From assembly GCA_964520425.1 (NCBI GenBank), contig CAZFMX010000027.1, positions 1 to 36,257 of the forward strand: DNA of 36,257 nucleotides, given 5' to 3'. This document shows positions 1 through 8,512 of the stretch, in pieces. This DNA is from JAFGFY01 sp964520425 (lineage in GTDB: Bacteria; Desulfobacterota; DSM-4660; Desulfatiglandales; HGW-15). The number at the start of each line of letters is the position of its first letter. Within the stretch, counting starts at the first letter, position 1. The position numbers and the translations under genes are program-made. The notes under the pieces are model-generated. The model saw only the letters and a list, made by a program, of their open reading frames with translations. It had not been told where the DNA came from and did no database searches.

Positions 1-156
1 TGGTGCCGTTCCACGACCTCTGGATAGATGGTGGTGAAACTGAAAAGAGACCCCCATGCCCCCAACGTGTCATAGAACCTGCTAAAAAATAAGAAAGCTA
101 TTTCTGAGACACGACACTCGGGATCGATTGAAAAAAGTTGACTAGCGGTGTCAGTC

Positions 157-555
157 CTAAGATTCAACGGAAGGTGATTCTTCATAAGACCTGACGACCT
201 GGCCCTCCCTCAACAGACTTATAAGATCTATATCTGGAAAGTTGAAACTCAGCTTTGGCAATGGAGGGGCTTTCCATCTCGGCTTGATTTCATCCATGGA
301 TTGTCTTTGAGGCTTAGCCGGTTCTCTTCCAACGGGTACAGGGCAGGTGCTAGAGATAAAGCCAACCCTCTCTCCATCATGATTGTAAAGTATCCCCTCT
401 ATCCACCATCCAAGGTGTTGCCCGTTGATCCCGTACACATGGCCCTGGTTGTAGAGATAAGCGACAGGAGATCCATCGGTAAGGTAAATGATTTCCCTGT
501 AATCATCCCATATGTAGGCAATCGGGTCTCCCTTTTTATTGAAAAGAGTCTTCAT
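157..555 (-). CDS. 4-fold beta flower-type protein (hypothetical)
   Basis: A 132-residue protein. The first ~70 residues are built from repeated short units of the form 'G-x-x-V/I-A/G-Y/F-I/L-x': FNKKGDPIAYIWDD, LTDGSPVAYLYN, GINGQHLGWWIEG and YNHDGERVGFISS. This is the pattern of the small domain called the 4-fold beta flower. The remaining ~60 residues are proline-rich, charged and probably disordered. ATG at 553-555 follows AGGGAG at good spacing. It lies 64 bp downstream of rny on the same strand, with a period-7 repeat array filling the gap, so it is probably co-transcribed with rny. No catalytic motif is visible. The function of the domain is unknown to me. The gene call is firm; the family name comes from repeat recognition only. 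Confidence 0.75.
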   Translation of the reverse strand: MKTLFNKKGDPIAYIWDDYREIIYLTDGSPVAYLYNQGHVYGINGQHLGWWIEGILYNHDGERVGFISSTCPVPVGREPAKPQRQSMDEIKPRWKAPPLPKLSFNFPDIDLISLLREGQVVRSYEESPSVES

Positions 556-575
556 CCTCAGAGACTCCCTTACAG

Positions 576-610
576 GTCATTGACCATCTATCATTGGTCA
601 TTGGTTAATG
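576..610. repeat. Period-7 repeat array, TCATTGG type
   Basis: Five consecutive 7-bp units: GTCATTG, ACCATCT, ATCATTG, GTCATTG, GTTAATG. The second unit is roughly the reverse complement of the others, so the array can fold. It fills the space between the rny stop (620) and the start of the next gene (555). It has the same period as arrays near 20316 and 21869 but a different unit sequence. Confidence 0.6.
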
Positions 611-619
611 ATAAACACC

Positions 620-2194
620 CTATTTGGCATAATCCACTGCCCTCGTTTCTCGTATGACTGTGACTTTTATTTGCCCAGGATAAGTCAGTTCCTTCTCTAT
701 CTTCCTGGCAATGTCTTTTGCGAGTGTAAAGGCCTGATTGTCACCTACAGATTCCCCTTCGACCATAATCCTGATCTCACGACCCGCTTGAATGGCATAG
801 GACTTATTCACACCGTTGAAAGACATGGCAATCCTCTCCAAGTCCTCCAGTCTCTTCACATAAGACTCCAGCATCTCCTGACGCGCTCCCGGCCTGGCGC
901 CCGATAGGGTATCGGCTGCCTGAACCAGAATGGCTAGAGTGGATCCTGGGGGGACTTCCTCATGATGGGCAGCGATAGAATGAACCACTTCATTGGACTC
1001 CCCGTATTTCTTGGCCAGATCCGATCCGATCAAAGCATGGGGACCTTCTACTTCGTGATCCACGGCCTTCCCGATATCGTGGAGGAGACCTGCCCTTTTG
1101 GCCCTTTTCACGTTCAATCCAAGCTCTGATGCCATCACACCGCAGAGAAAGCTGACCTCCCTGGAATGTTGAAGCACATTTTGCGCGTAACTGGAGCGAT
1201 ATTTCAGTCGCCCAATCAGTTTGACGAGTTCCGGATGAATTCCATGTACACCCACATCGAAAGTAGCCTGTTCTCCAGCCTCTTTGATGCTCGCCTCAAT
1301 TTCTTTAGTAACCTTGTCCACAATCTCTTCAATTCGAGCCGGATGAATTCTTCCGTCTTCCATGAGTCTCTCCAAGGAGACCCTGGCTATCTCACGGCGG
1401 ACTGGATTGAAAGCCGATAATACAACGGCTTCAGGTGTATCATCAATGATGAGATCCACACCAGTCGCAGCTTCAATGGCCCTGATATTGCGTCCTTCCC
1501 GTCCAATGATTCGCCCCTTCATTTCATCATTGGGCAAATTGACAACACTTACAGTCTTCTCAGCTACGTATTCCCCGGCATATCTCTTGATGGCTAGTCC
1601 GAGAGTCTCCTGCGCCTTTCGTTTAGCCGTCTCTCTTGCCTCGCTGTCGATGCGCCGAATGAGTTTTGTCGCCTCATGCCTTGCATCAGACTCCATGCTT
1701 TTCATGAGCAGCTCTTTTGCTTCTCGACTCGATATGCCTGCTAATCTCTCCAATTCACGTTGTTGTTCGGTGAGAAGTCCGTCAAGATCCTCTTTTCTCT
1801 TGAGTAAACCTTCTTCGATTATTGCTACATTCTTCTCTTTCGCCACAAGAGCACTTTCTTTCTTTTCATATTGTTCACTCTTCTTGTCTAGAATCTCCTC
1901 CTTATGATACAGACGTTTTTCAAGAGCCAGTAGCTGCTCCTTTTTCTCTTTGGTGTCCTCTTCAAACTCCACTTTCATCTGATACAAGTTATCTTTCGCC
2001 CGGACCAAAGCCTCCTTCTTTATGGTCTTCGCCTGTCTGTGGGCCTCATTGATAGTTTTTTCCTTATAATTCCGTGCAGACTCAATTTCGCCTCTTCCGA
2101 CCCTTTTAACGACCAAAAACCCAATGATAGCGCCCAGGATACCCGCACACGCCAAGGCGCCAATCATTTGAATCAAAAGCATGTTTATTGTCAT
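620..2194 (-). CDS. rny: Ribonuclease Y
   Basis: Membrane-anchored endoribonuclease that starts mRNA decay. The 524 residues match the usual family length (~510-525). In order: an N-terminal membrane helix (residues ~5-30), a long charged coiled coil (~35-205), a KH domain with GRIIGREGRNIRAIE (~227-262), and an HD phosphohydrolase domain with HSREVSFLCG and the metal-binding HD pair at about residues 372-373 (LLHDIGKAVDHE). The protein ends in the family-typical GQIKVTVIRETRAVDYAK. ATG at 2192-2194 is preceded by AAGGTG. Downstream of zapA on the same strand, an arrangement common in Deltaproteobacteria, but a 757-bp gap separates the two. Confidence 0.98.
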   Translation of the reverse strand: MTINMLLIQMIGALACAGILGAIIGFLVVKRVGRGEIESARNYKEKTINEAHRQAKTIKKEALVRAKDNLYQMKVEFEEDTKEKKEQLLALEKRLYHKEEILDKKSEQYEKKESALVAKEKNVAIIEEGLLKRKEDLDGLLTEQQRELERLAGISSREAKELLMKSMESDARHEATKLIRRIDSEARETAKRKAQETLGLAIKRYAGEYVAEKTVSVVNLPNDEMKGRIIGREGRNIRAIEAATGVDLIIDDTPEAVVLSAFNPVRREIARVSLERLMEDGRIHPARIEEIVDKVTKEIEASIKEAGEQATFDVGVHGIHPELVKLIGRLKYRSSYAQNVLQHSREVSFLCGVMASELGLNVKRAKRAGLLHDIGKAVDHEVEGPHALIGSDLAKKYGESNEVVHSIAAHHEEVPPGSTLAILVQAADTLSGARPGARQEMLESYVKRLEDLERIAMSFNGVNKSYAIQAGREIRIMVEGESVGDNQAFTLAKDIARKIEKELTYPGQIKVTVIRETRAVDYAK

Positions 2195-2319
2195 GTTAAG
2201 TCACCTTTCTTACTTCATCACGGCTGAACGTTCGTTTGAATGATTGGCCAATGATCTTATTCGTTATACAAGTTTAGAATGGAGTTTTACGAGTTAACCC
2301 GTTTTCTCATTAAGTTGCC

Positions 2320-2450
2320 CGTCTTCGCCTTCGGCTTCGACGCGCTTATCCGCGTCAGTTTAGGCACGACATCACGCCGTAGCATAGCCTATGCCCTCGA
2401 CTCCCATTGGGGAATCGTTTGCGCATTCATCCACGGGCAAGCCCGTGGTC
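2320..2450. repeat. Cluster of GC-rich palindromes (REP-like)
   Basis: Several hairpin-forming sequences stand in a row: GACGCG-cttatc-CGCGTC at 2339-2356, GCATAGCCTATGC at 2382-2394, and the near-perfect CCACGGGCAAGCCCGTGG at 2431-2448. Such clusters resemble REP/BIME elements mobilised by Y1 (RAYT) transposases. No such transposase is in this window. The open frame across the segment is read as incidental. Confidence 0.45.
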
Positions 2451-2605
2451 TTCTGCGAAGGCGTATGAAAAGACGCAGGATTCATATTATATGACTGATG
2501 AATGGTTTACTCTGATTTCCGCCGTGTCCGAAATCCAATCGTAGAGCCCTATGCTATCATGACATAGGTTCACCGGAAGATTTGCATTGGGGAAAGAGAA
2601 GTGGA

Positions 2606-2701
2606 ATGAGTTGGGGAACTAACGCTGCCCAAGCGTGGGAAAAATTAAGACAGGAGGCCGATATTTGTCAGATTGGCCTGGAGATGGTTCCCGAGTCTTA
2701 A
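2606..2701 (+). CDS. Possible 31-residue small protein
   Basis: An ATG at 2606 opens a 31-codon frame ending in TAA at 2699-2701. It begins MSWGTNAAQAWEKL and ends EMVPES. A purine-rich stretch (AAGAGAAG) lies a few bases upstream. The composition is protein-like, but the frame is short and the family is not recognised. The DNA also contains a hairpin (AGGCCGAT...ATTGGCCT at about 2655-2680), so it could instead be a structured non-coding segment or a gene remnant. Confidence 0.2.
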   Translation: MSWGTNAAQAWEKLRQEADICQIGLEMVPES

Positions 2702-2746
2702 ATATATAATCAACGCGCTCTGGCATAGAATATTTAATTAAATCCC

Positions 2747-2794
2747 ACCTATTTTAACAAAATAGGTTTGTCCACCTATTATAATAAAACAGGT
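2747..2794. repeat. Two tandem AT-rich inverted repeats
   Basis: ACCTATTTT-AAC-AAAATAGGT (2747-2767) is a perfect 9-bp-arm palindrome. A diverged second copy, with the same ACCT...AGGT ends, lies at 2774-2794, 27 bp away (between two and three helical turns). This spacing suits a repressor operator pair, or two hairpins in RNA. No T-tract follows on either strand, so it is not an intrinsic terminator. Confidence 0.4.
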
Positions 2795-2951
2795 CATATA
2801 ATATATCATTTATTCTGGTGCGATTAGTTCTCAATTTCTCTCAAATAGTTCTTGCGTTCCAAGCTCAACCAAATGAGATTTCCATTCTCTTTTCGTCACA
2901 CCCAAGAAACCACCCATGTCCTTTGAAAGGAATGGCCGAAACCTTCACCCT

Positions 2952-3233
2952 TCAATCCACAACGGAATCAATTCTCCGAATCAATTCTATTGTTCGTTCC
3001 CTCAAGTGGGCAACGAGATCATCCCGCTCTTTTTGCAGTTGAAAATAATCACTGGCAATATCAAGAGCGGCTAATATAGTCCTCTTACTCTCAGAGAGCC
3101 CTCTTGTGTTCGTCATGGCCTCCAACAACTTGTTATTGACATATTCGGCTATTCTACGGACCTGCTCCTCACTCTCCTCACTCTTAATGAGATATTCGTG
3201 ATCAAGGATTCTGACCTTTAAAGGCTCCACCAA
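2952..3233 (-). CDS. zapA: Cell division protein ZapA
   Basis: A small Z-ring-associated protein that cross-links FtsZ protofilaments. The 93 residues are typical. The N-terminal part (VRILDHEYLIKSEESEEQVRRIAEYVNNKL) is the conserved ZapA globular head, and the C-terminal half is a coiled coil (LQKERDDLVAHLRERTIELIRRID). The start is not ATG: the first codons are TTG (3231-3233) and GTG (3228-3230), and an AGGAG-rich stretch upstream fits either. The upstream atp-operon terminator at 3355-3390 insulates it from that operon, so zapA needs its own promoter in the AT-rich 3240-3350 segment. Confidence 0.92.
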   Translation of the reverse strand: MVEPLKVRILDHEYLIKSEESEEQVRRIAEYVNNKLLEAMTNTRGLSESKRTILAALDIASDYFQLQKERDDLVAHLRERTIELIRRIDSVVD

Positions 3234-3354
3234 ATCTCTCTCTCCTTGACACTCTACAAGCCTAACTACCCACGATAAAATATTAAGAAATTCGATATAT
3301 TACATCGATATTAAAACCCTAATGTTTACATTCTATCTTTTAGCCCTGGAAAAA

Positions 3355-3390
3355 GCAACAAAAAAGGCAAGCCGTTGGCTTGCCTTATCT
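3355..3390 (-). terminator. Intrinsic terminator of the ATP synthase operon
   Basis: On the minus strand the hairpin AGGCAAGCC-AAC-GGCTTGCCT (3366-3386) is followed directly by a run of T (complement of 3358-3366). It is oriented to stop transcription arriving from atpC. It lies ~180 bp beyond atpC because a MITE-like element occupies the space between them. Confidence 0.85.
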
Positions 3391-3397
3391 TCATATT

Positions 3398-3541
3398 GAG
3401 ACCTTTGAAAAATGTTCAATATTGTTCAAGGTCAAGGAACGCGAAAATCTTAACCACAGGAATACCTTGTAGTATTTCGAGGATTAATATTTGAGCGTGA
3501 CGCCGAGATTGGGCAAAAGGGGGCGTTTTTCAAAGGTCTCA
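3398..3541. mobile_element. MITE-like element, ~144 bp, with 16-bp terminal inverted repeats
   Basis: The left end TGAGACCTTTGAAAAA (3398-3413) is the exact reverse complement of the right end TTTTTCAAAGGTCTCA (3526-3541). A possible TAT target duplication flanks it. The core contains TTTCGAGGAT and GAGATTGGGCAAAA blocks that align with the element at 22014-22150. It has no ORF of its own. It sits between atpC and the operon terminator, so it is transcribed as part of the atp 3' untranslated region. Confidence 0.75.
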
Positions 3542-3566
3542 TATGAACGAACAGATTTATGACGGA

Positions 3567-3977
3567 TTATATGGTTTTATTAACAGCTTTCACTCGGGCT
3601 ATAGCTCTTTCTAAAGCAAGCTGCGCCCTAACGAAATCGACATCTTCACTCCCTCGTTCCTTCGCCAATCGTTTCCTGGCTCTTTCCATAGCCTGTTGTG
3701 CTCGTTCTCCATCGATTTCACCGGTCTTTTCGGCTGCATCCACCAGTACAGAGACTTTGTCGTCTGAGACCTCCGCAAAACCGGTTGTCACGACCATGGA
3801 GCCCTTAACAGATCCCGATATGTATCGAAGCTCTCCCGGGACTATGCCTGACAGAAAGAGTACATGATCCGGCAATACGCCGAATTCTCCTTCAGTCCCC
3901 GGCGCAACCACCGAATCCACCTCCTGACTCACCAGGACTCCTTGGGGTGTCACCACTTCCAAGAATATTCTTCCCAT
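3567..3977 (-). CDS. atpC: F-type ATP synthase epsilon subunit
   Basis: Subunit of the F1 central stalk that couples rotation and can inhibit ATP hydrolysis. The 136 residues fit the family. The N-terminal beta-sandwich carries the conserved VVTPQGVLVSQEVDSVVAPGTEGEFGVLPDH region with the GEFGVLP(x)H signature. The C-terminal part is a two-helix hairpin rich in alanine and charged residues. It is the last gene of the operon, 13 bp after atpD. Confidence 0.98.
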   Translation of the reverse strand: MGRIFLEVVTPQGVLVSQEVDSVVAPGTEGEFGVLPDHVLFLSGIVPGELRYISGSVKGSMVVTTGFAEVSDDKVSVLVDAAEKTGEIDGERAQQAMERARKRLAKERGSEDVDFVRAQLALERAIARVKAVNKTI

Positions 3978-3990
3978 AGGTTAAAAACCT

Positions 3991-5406
3991 CTATTTGCTT
4001 TCCACAGCTATCTTCTCTGCCCTTTCCTGTGCCTCCTCTATGGTCCCCACCATATAGAAGGCCGCCTCAGGCAGATCGTCATGCTTACCCTCAACAATTT
4101 CCTTGAAACCCTTTACAGTCTCTGTCACTGGCACATACTTCCCCTTTGTTCCGGTAAAGACCTCGGCCACATGGAAAGGTTGGGACAGGAATCTCCGGAT
4201 TCTTCGGGCTCGAGCCACTGTTAGTTTGTCTTCGTCAGAGAGTTCATCCATACCCAGAATGGCAATGATGTCCTGAAGGTCCTTGTATTTCTGGAGAATC
4301 TGCTGAACCTGTCTTGAAACTTCATAGTGTTCCTCTCCCACGTAATTGGCGTCCAAGATTCGGGACGTTGAGTCCAAGGGGTCCACAGCAGGATAGATCC
4401 CCTGTTCGGTGAGGGCGCGTGAGAGGACCACAGTTCCATCCAGATGAGCAAAGGTGGTGGCTGGCGCCGGGTCCGTCAAGTCATCAGCAGGCACATAGAC
4501 ACACTGGACTGATGTAATAGATCCTTTGGTCGTGGAAGTAATCCGCTCCTGAAGCTCACCTAGGTCTGTCCCCAGGGTCGGCTGATAACCCACCGCAGAG
4601 GGGATCCGTCCTAAAAGGGCGGAGACTTCAGATCCCGCTTGTGTAAATCGAAATATATTGTCTATAAAGAGGAGCACGTCCTGTCCTTTATCATCCCGGT
4701 AATACTCGGCCGCCGTCAGGGCCGACAGGGCCACTCTTGCCCTGGCTCCGGGGGGTTCCGTCATCTGGCCATAGATCAGTGCGGCCTTAGGAAGGACACC
4801 AGACTCCTTCATCTCCAGATAAAGGTCGTTCCCTTCTCTTGTCCTCTCTCCGACACCGGCAAAAACAGAGATACCGCCGTGCTCCATGGCGATGTTATGG
4901 ATCATCTCCATCATGACCACGGTCTTGCCCACACCGGCACCGCCGAACATCCCCATTTTCCCGCCACGGGGGAATGGAACCAGGAGATCGATGACCTTAA
5001 CCCCTGTCTCTAGGACATTCACCGAAGTGTCCTGTTCCGTAAATTCCGGGGCATGGCGGTGAATGGGACGAAACTCCGTCGCTTCTATGGGACCAAGTCC
5101 GTCCACCGGTCTCCCCACCACGTTCATCACACGCCCGAGAGTGGGATCTCCGGCAGGCATGAGAATGGGATTCCCCGTATTCTTTGCCATCATTCCCCGC
5201 ACAAGACCATCCGTCACATCCATGGCAATACACCGGACCACATTGTCTCCCAAGTGCTGGGCGACTTCCACCACCAGATTGTCCTCGGTATCATCGATGG
5301 TCGGGTTTGTAATATGTAGCGCCGTAAAAATCGCTGGAAGTTCTCCTTCAGAAAACTCAACGTCCACTACAGGACCCATAACCTGAACTACTTTGCCCTC
5401 ATTCAT
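3991..5406 (-). CDS. atpD: F-type ATP synthase beta subunit
   Basis: Catalytic subunit of F1. The 471 residues match the family. The Walker A motif GGAGVGKT is at residues ~155-162 and GERTREGNDLY follows. The DELSDED version of the DELSEED lever is in the C-terminal domain (MDELSDEDKL). It starts MNEGKVVQVMGPVVDVEF, the usual N-terminus. It lies between atpG and atpC in the conserved order. No lesion is visible. Confidence 0.99.
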   Translation of the reverse strand: MNEGKVVQVMGPVVDVEFSEGELPAIFTALHITNPTIDDTEDNLVVEVAQHLGDNVVRCIAMDVTDGLVRGMMAKNTGNPILMPAGDPTLGRVMNVVGRPVDGLGPIEATEFRPIHRHAPEFTEQDTSVNVLETGVKVIDLLVPFPRGGKMGMFGGAGVGKTVVMMEMIHNIAMEHGGISVFAGVGERTREGNDLYLEMKESGVLPKAALIYGQMTEPPGARARVALSALTAAEYYRDDKGQDVLLFIDNIFRFTQAGSEVSALLGRIPSAVGYQPTLGTDLGELQERITSTTKGSITSVQCVYVPADDLTDPAPATTFAHLDGTVVLSRALTEQGIYPAVDPLDSTSRILDANYVGEEHYEVSRQVQQILQKYKDLQDIIAILGMDELSDEDKLTVARARRIRRFLSQPFHVAEVFTGTKGKYVPVTETVKGFKEIVEGKHDDLPEAAFYMVGTIEEAQERAEKIAVESK

Positions 5407-5451
5407 AATACAGTCAAGACCTCCTTAGTTGAGGATTTCGCCTCTTATTCT

Positions 5452-6330
5452 CTATGCTTCCTTTATGGCCTCGGCACCACCAACGATATCCATCAATTCC
5501 GCTGTAATGGCCGCCTGTCGAGCCTTATTATAGACCAGAGTGAGATTCTCAACGAGATCACCGCAATTCTTTGTCGCATTGTCCATGGCCATCATCCTGG
5601 CCGCGTGCTCGCTGACCTCATTCTGGAGAAAGGCATTAAATATTTGGACACTCACATGCTTGGGCAGTAACTCCAGCATGAGCTCCTCCGCTCCCGGTTC
5701 ACAAAGATATTCCGATACACCCTCCTGTGTTTCCTCCTCAGTCTGCGGGGGTTCTATAGGAAGTAATTTGACTAGGGACGGCTCCTGTTTCGCCACGCCC
5801 AGAAAACGTGTATAGATCATATAGATCTCGTCGACTTCATCACTGAGATATCTTTCGATGAATTCCCTGGTCATCTGATTAACAAAGGAGATATCCACAG
5901 TTCCATAGATGTTCGTGTGGGATGCCGTGATGGAATAGCCCCTCTTCTTGAAATAGTCACGTCCCTTTTTTCCCACTAGGGTCAAGCCGCAATCTCTTTT
6001 CTGCGCTTGTTGTTCCTTGACCCATTTCTCTGCCACATTAATTGTATTGACATTAAAAGATCCACACAGTCCCCTGTCCGCCGTGAAATGGAGGAGCTCA
6101 ACCCTTGAGATCTGTTCTTTTTTAACCAGCAATGGATGGATATCCGGATCAATACGGCTGGCAAGACTCCCGAGCACCTTGGCAAACTTCCCGGCATAGG
6201 GTTTGAAGTTCTCCATTTTCCCTTGGGTATTCCGCAGTTTCGAAGCAGCCACCATATTCATAGCCCTGGTAATCTGCTTAGTCTTTTTAACAGCCCCGAT
6301 TTTTTGAAGTATGTCTCTCAGACTCGCCAT
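5452..6330 (-). CDS. atpG: F-type ATP synthase gamma subunit
   Basis: Rotor shaft of F1. It is 292 residues long, with the diagnostic N-terminus MASLRDILQKIGAVKKTKQITRAMNMVAASKLR and the conserved C-terminal helix LVYNKARQAAITAELMDIVGGAEA. The central Rossmann-like domain includes TADRGLCGSFN. The acidic stretch TEEETQEGVSEYLCEPGAEE at about residues 195-215 is a variable surface region. It lies in the normal order between atpA and atpD. Confidence 0.98.
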   Translation of the reverse strand: MASLRDILQKIGAVKKTKQITRAMNMVAASKLRNTQGKMENFKPYAGKFAKVLGSLASRIDPDIHPLLVKKEQISRVELLHFTADRGLCGSFNVNTINVAEKWVKEQQAQKRDCGLTLVGKKGRDYFKKRGYSITASHTNIYGTVDISFVNQMTREFIERYLSDEVDEIYMIYTRFLGVAKQEPSLVKLLPIEPPQTEEETQEGVSEYLCEPGAEELMLELLPKHVSVQIFNAFLQNEVSEHAARMMAMDNATKNCGDLVENLTLVYNKARQAAITAELMDIVGGAEAIKEA

Positions 6331-6441
6331 TTATTCCTCTTCTCCACGACCACCCGCTCGACTTAAATCGGCCCCCTCCCATGTTCTCCTGAACCTAGGG
6401 GCATGTCTGAAAGGGTGTGCTGATATTGCTATGGTAAAAAG

Positions 6442-7959
6442 TTAAGTAGCTGATGGTTGAAAAACACCCTTAAACTCATCCAGCGCCTTTTTCATTTTCT
6501 CTTCCAACTCATCGCTGATGGCGCCTTTTTCTTTGATCTCACTCAAAATATCGGCATGCTTGCTCTCCATGAATTCGAGCATCTGGGTCTCATATTCACT
6601 GACCGAGTCCACCGTGTACGCATCCAGATAACCGTGGGCTCCGGCAAAAAGGATCACGATCTCTTTTTCAACCGACATGGGTTTGAATTGGGGTTGTTTG
6701 AGCACTTCCACCAATCGCCGACCGCGCTCCAGTTGGCGCTGAGTGGCTTTATCCAGATCACTGCCGAATTGAGCAAAGGCCTCCAGTTCCCTGAACTGTG
6801 CCATATCCAGTTTAAGGGTCCCAGCCACCTTCCTCATGGCCTTTGTCTGCGCGGCGCCACCGACCCTGGAGACCGACAATCCCACATTGATGGCAGGTCT
6901 AACCCCTGAAAAGAAGAGACCCGGTTCAAGATAGACCTGACCGTCGGTAATGGAGATCACGTTGGTGGGAATATACGCGGAGACGTCTCCCGCCTGGGTC
7001 TCAATAATGGGTAGCGCCGTCAGGGATCCGGCCCCTAATTCGTCGTTGACTTTGGCTGCCCGTTCTAGAAGCCTGGAGTGGTTGTAAAAGATGTCGCCCG
7101 GGAAAGCCTCTCGTCCCGGCGGCCGTCTGAGTAGCAAAGAGACCTGCCTGTACGCGGCGGCCTGTTTGGAGAGATCGTCATAGATAATCAGGGCGTGCTT
7201 GCCATTGTCACGATAATATTCACCAATGGAACAACCGGAATATGGGGCGAGAAATTGTTGTGTTGCCGGGTCGCTGGCGCAGGCAGAAACCACGGTGGTG
7301 TATTCCATGGCGCCGTTTCTCTCAAGAATATCGACCACCTGTGCCACAGTGGATTTCTTTTGCCCTATGGCCACGTAAATACAATAGATATCCGTATTTT
7401 TCTGATTGAGAATAGCGTCCACACACACGGCGGTTTTACCGATCTGGCGGTCACCAATGATCAACTCCCGCTGCCCTCTTCCTATAGGAGTCATGGAATC
7501 GATGGCCTTGCTTCCCGTGTACATGGGCTCAGACACAGGCTGACGATGGATAACGCCAGGGGCCACCATCTCTATCCTGCGGAATTCGGTGGCATTGAGA
7601 GGGCCTTTACCATCAAGGGGATTGCCCACCGCATCGATCACGCGCCCGAGGACCGTCTCACCCACGGGGATTTCCGCGATACGCCCGGTTCTCTTTACAG
7701 TGTCTCCTTCCTTGATCTTGGTATCGTCACCCATAATCGCGACACCGACATTATCCTCCTCCAGATTGAGGCAGAGACCATAGATTCCGCCGGGGAACTC
7801 CAGCATCTCCATGGCCATTGCCTTTTGAACACCATAGACGCGAGCGACCCCGTCACCAACGGAAAGCACGGTTCCGGTCTCACTCACTTCAACCCTTTTC
7901 TCATAATCTTTGATTTGGCCTCTGATAACCTGACTTATTTCTTCTGCTCTAATCTCCAT
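6442..7959 (-). CDS. atpA: F-type ATP synthase alpha subunit
   Basis: Non-catalytic nucleotide-binding subunit of F1. The 505 residues match the family. Walker A GDRQIGKT is at ~169-176. Family-typical blocks include MEIRAEEISQVIRGQI at the N-terminus, AYRQVSLLLRRPPGREAFPGD, and the arginine-finger region ISVSRVGG-type (LSVSRVGGAAQTKAMR). AAGGGG lies somewhat far upstream of the ATG. The spacing to atpH is 19 bp. Confidence 0.99.
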   Translation of the reverse strand: MEIRAEEISQVIRGQIKDYEKRVEVSETGTVLSVGDGVARVYGVQKAMAMEMLEFPGGIYGLCLNLEEDNVGVAIMGDDTKIKEGDTVKRTGRIAEIPVGETVLGRVIDAVGNPLDGKGPLNATEFRRIEMVAPGVIHRQPVSEPMYTGSKAIDSMTPIGRGQRELIIGDRQIGKTAVCVDAILNQKNTDIYCIYVAIGQKKSTVAQVVDILERNGAMEYTTVVSACASDPATQQFLAPYSGCSIGEYYRDNGKHALIIYDDLSKQAAAYRQVSLLLRRPPGREAFPGDIFYNHSRLLERAAKVNDELGAGSLTALPIIETQAGDVSAYIPTNVISITDGQVYLEPGLFFSGVRPAINVGLSVSRVGGAAQTKAMRKVAGTLKLDMAQFRELEAFAQFGSDLDKATQRQLERGRRLVEVLKQPQFKPMSVEKEIVILFAGAHGYLDAYTVDSVSEYETQMLEFMESKHADILSEIKEKGAISDELEEKMKKALDEFKGVFQPSAT

Positions 7960-7978
7960 CGGTTCTATTTACCCCTTA

Positions 7979-8512
7979 TTAAAAAGATTCTTTAAGCCCT
8001 TCAAGTTGCGCCCGGACACTCCCGTCTAGAACCAGATCCCCGATCCTGACGACGATCCCTCCGATAAGGTCTTTGTCTTCCCTGATCTCTATTTTGATCT
8101 TCTTAGAGGTCAACCTCTCAAGCGATCCCTCAATCCCTTCCAGAGACTCATTTTTGAGAGGCATCGCCGTGATGATCTCTGCCCTTGCGATACCGGATAC
8201 CGCGTCCGTTAGGCCGGAATAGTGATCCGCGATGGTCTCTATGGCCTCCATGCGGCTCTTATCCAGCAGGAGGTGAAGGAAATTTTTCATTAAGCCTGAG
8301 AAGTTGCTCTTGTCTAAAACGATTTCCAGAATTTTCTTTCTGTCCTCCAAGGCAAAGATGGGATTAGACATAACCTTCCGAAAGTCCTCATTATCTCTAA
8401 AGAACTTTACAAACTCCAACAATTCCCGACCAATTTGTTCAAAGTTGCCGTCTTCTTGCCCCAGGCTGAAAAGGGCCTTGGCATAACGTTTGGAAACCTT
8501 TGATCCGATCAA
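7979..8512 (-). CDS. atpH: F-type ATP synthase delta subunit
   Basis: Peripheral-stalk subunit joining b subunits to the top of F1. The 177 residues match the family. It starts with the family-typical VSKRYAKALFSLGQE, and the C-terminal signature DLIGGIVVRIGDLVLDGSVRAQLEGLKES is intact. The start codon overlaps the atpF stop by 4 bases (ATGA at 8509-8512), so translation is probably coupled. Confidence 0.98.
   Translation of the reverse strand: MIGSKVSKRYAKALFSLGQEDGNFEQIGRELLEFVKFFRDNEDFRKVMSNPIFALEDRKKILEIVLDKSNFSGLMKNFLHLLLDKSRMEAIETIADHYSGLTDAVSGIARAEIITAMPLKNESLEGIEGSLERLTSKKIKIEIREDKDLIGGIVVRIGDLVLDGSVRAQLEGLKESF

Larger units (their letters stand above)
2195..2951. other. 757-bp intergenic region between zapA and rny
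   Basis: No convincing gene of normal length. It holds a cluster of GC-rich palindromes (about 2320-2450), a possible 31-codon ORF on the plus strand (2606-2701), and two AT-rich inverted repeats (2747-2794). The zapA-proximal part (2800-2951) has several small potential hairpins. A 6S RNA gene is often found next to zapA. I looked for the 6S secondary structure on both strands and could not make a convincing match, so none is called. Confidence 0.6.

Noticed and set aside
1..125. Open reading frame on the minus strand running off the left edge (reads ...RFYDTLGAWGSLFSFTT...)
   Set aside because: It looks somewhat protein-like, but I see no ATG/GTG start or ribosome-binding site, and the visible part is too short to place in a family.
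2279..2494. 71-codon ORF on the plus strand
   Set aside because: It runs through the palindrome cluster, and its basic low-complexity C-terminus comes from the repeat. No ribosome-binding site.
2530..2950. 6S RNA (ssrS) next to zapA
   Set aside because: The location is typical, but neither strand gives the long closing stem with central bubble. A covariance search would decide.
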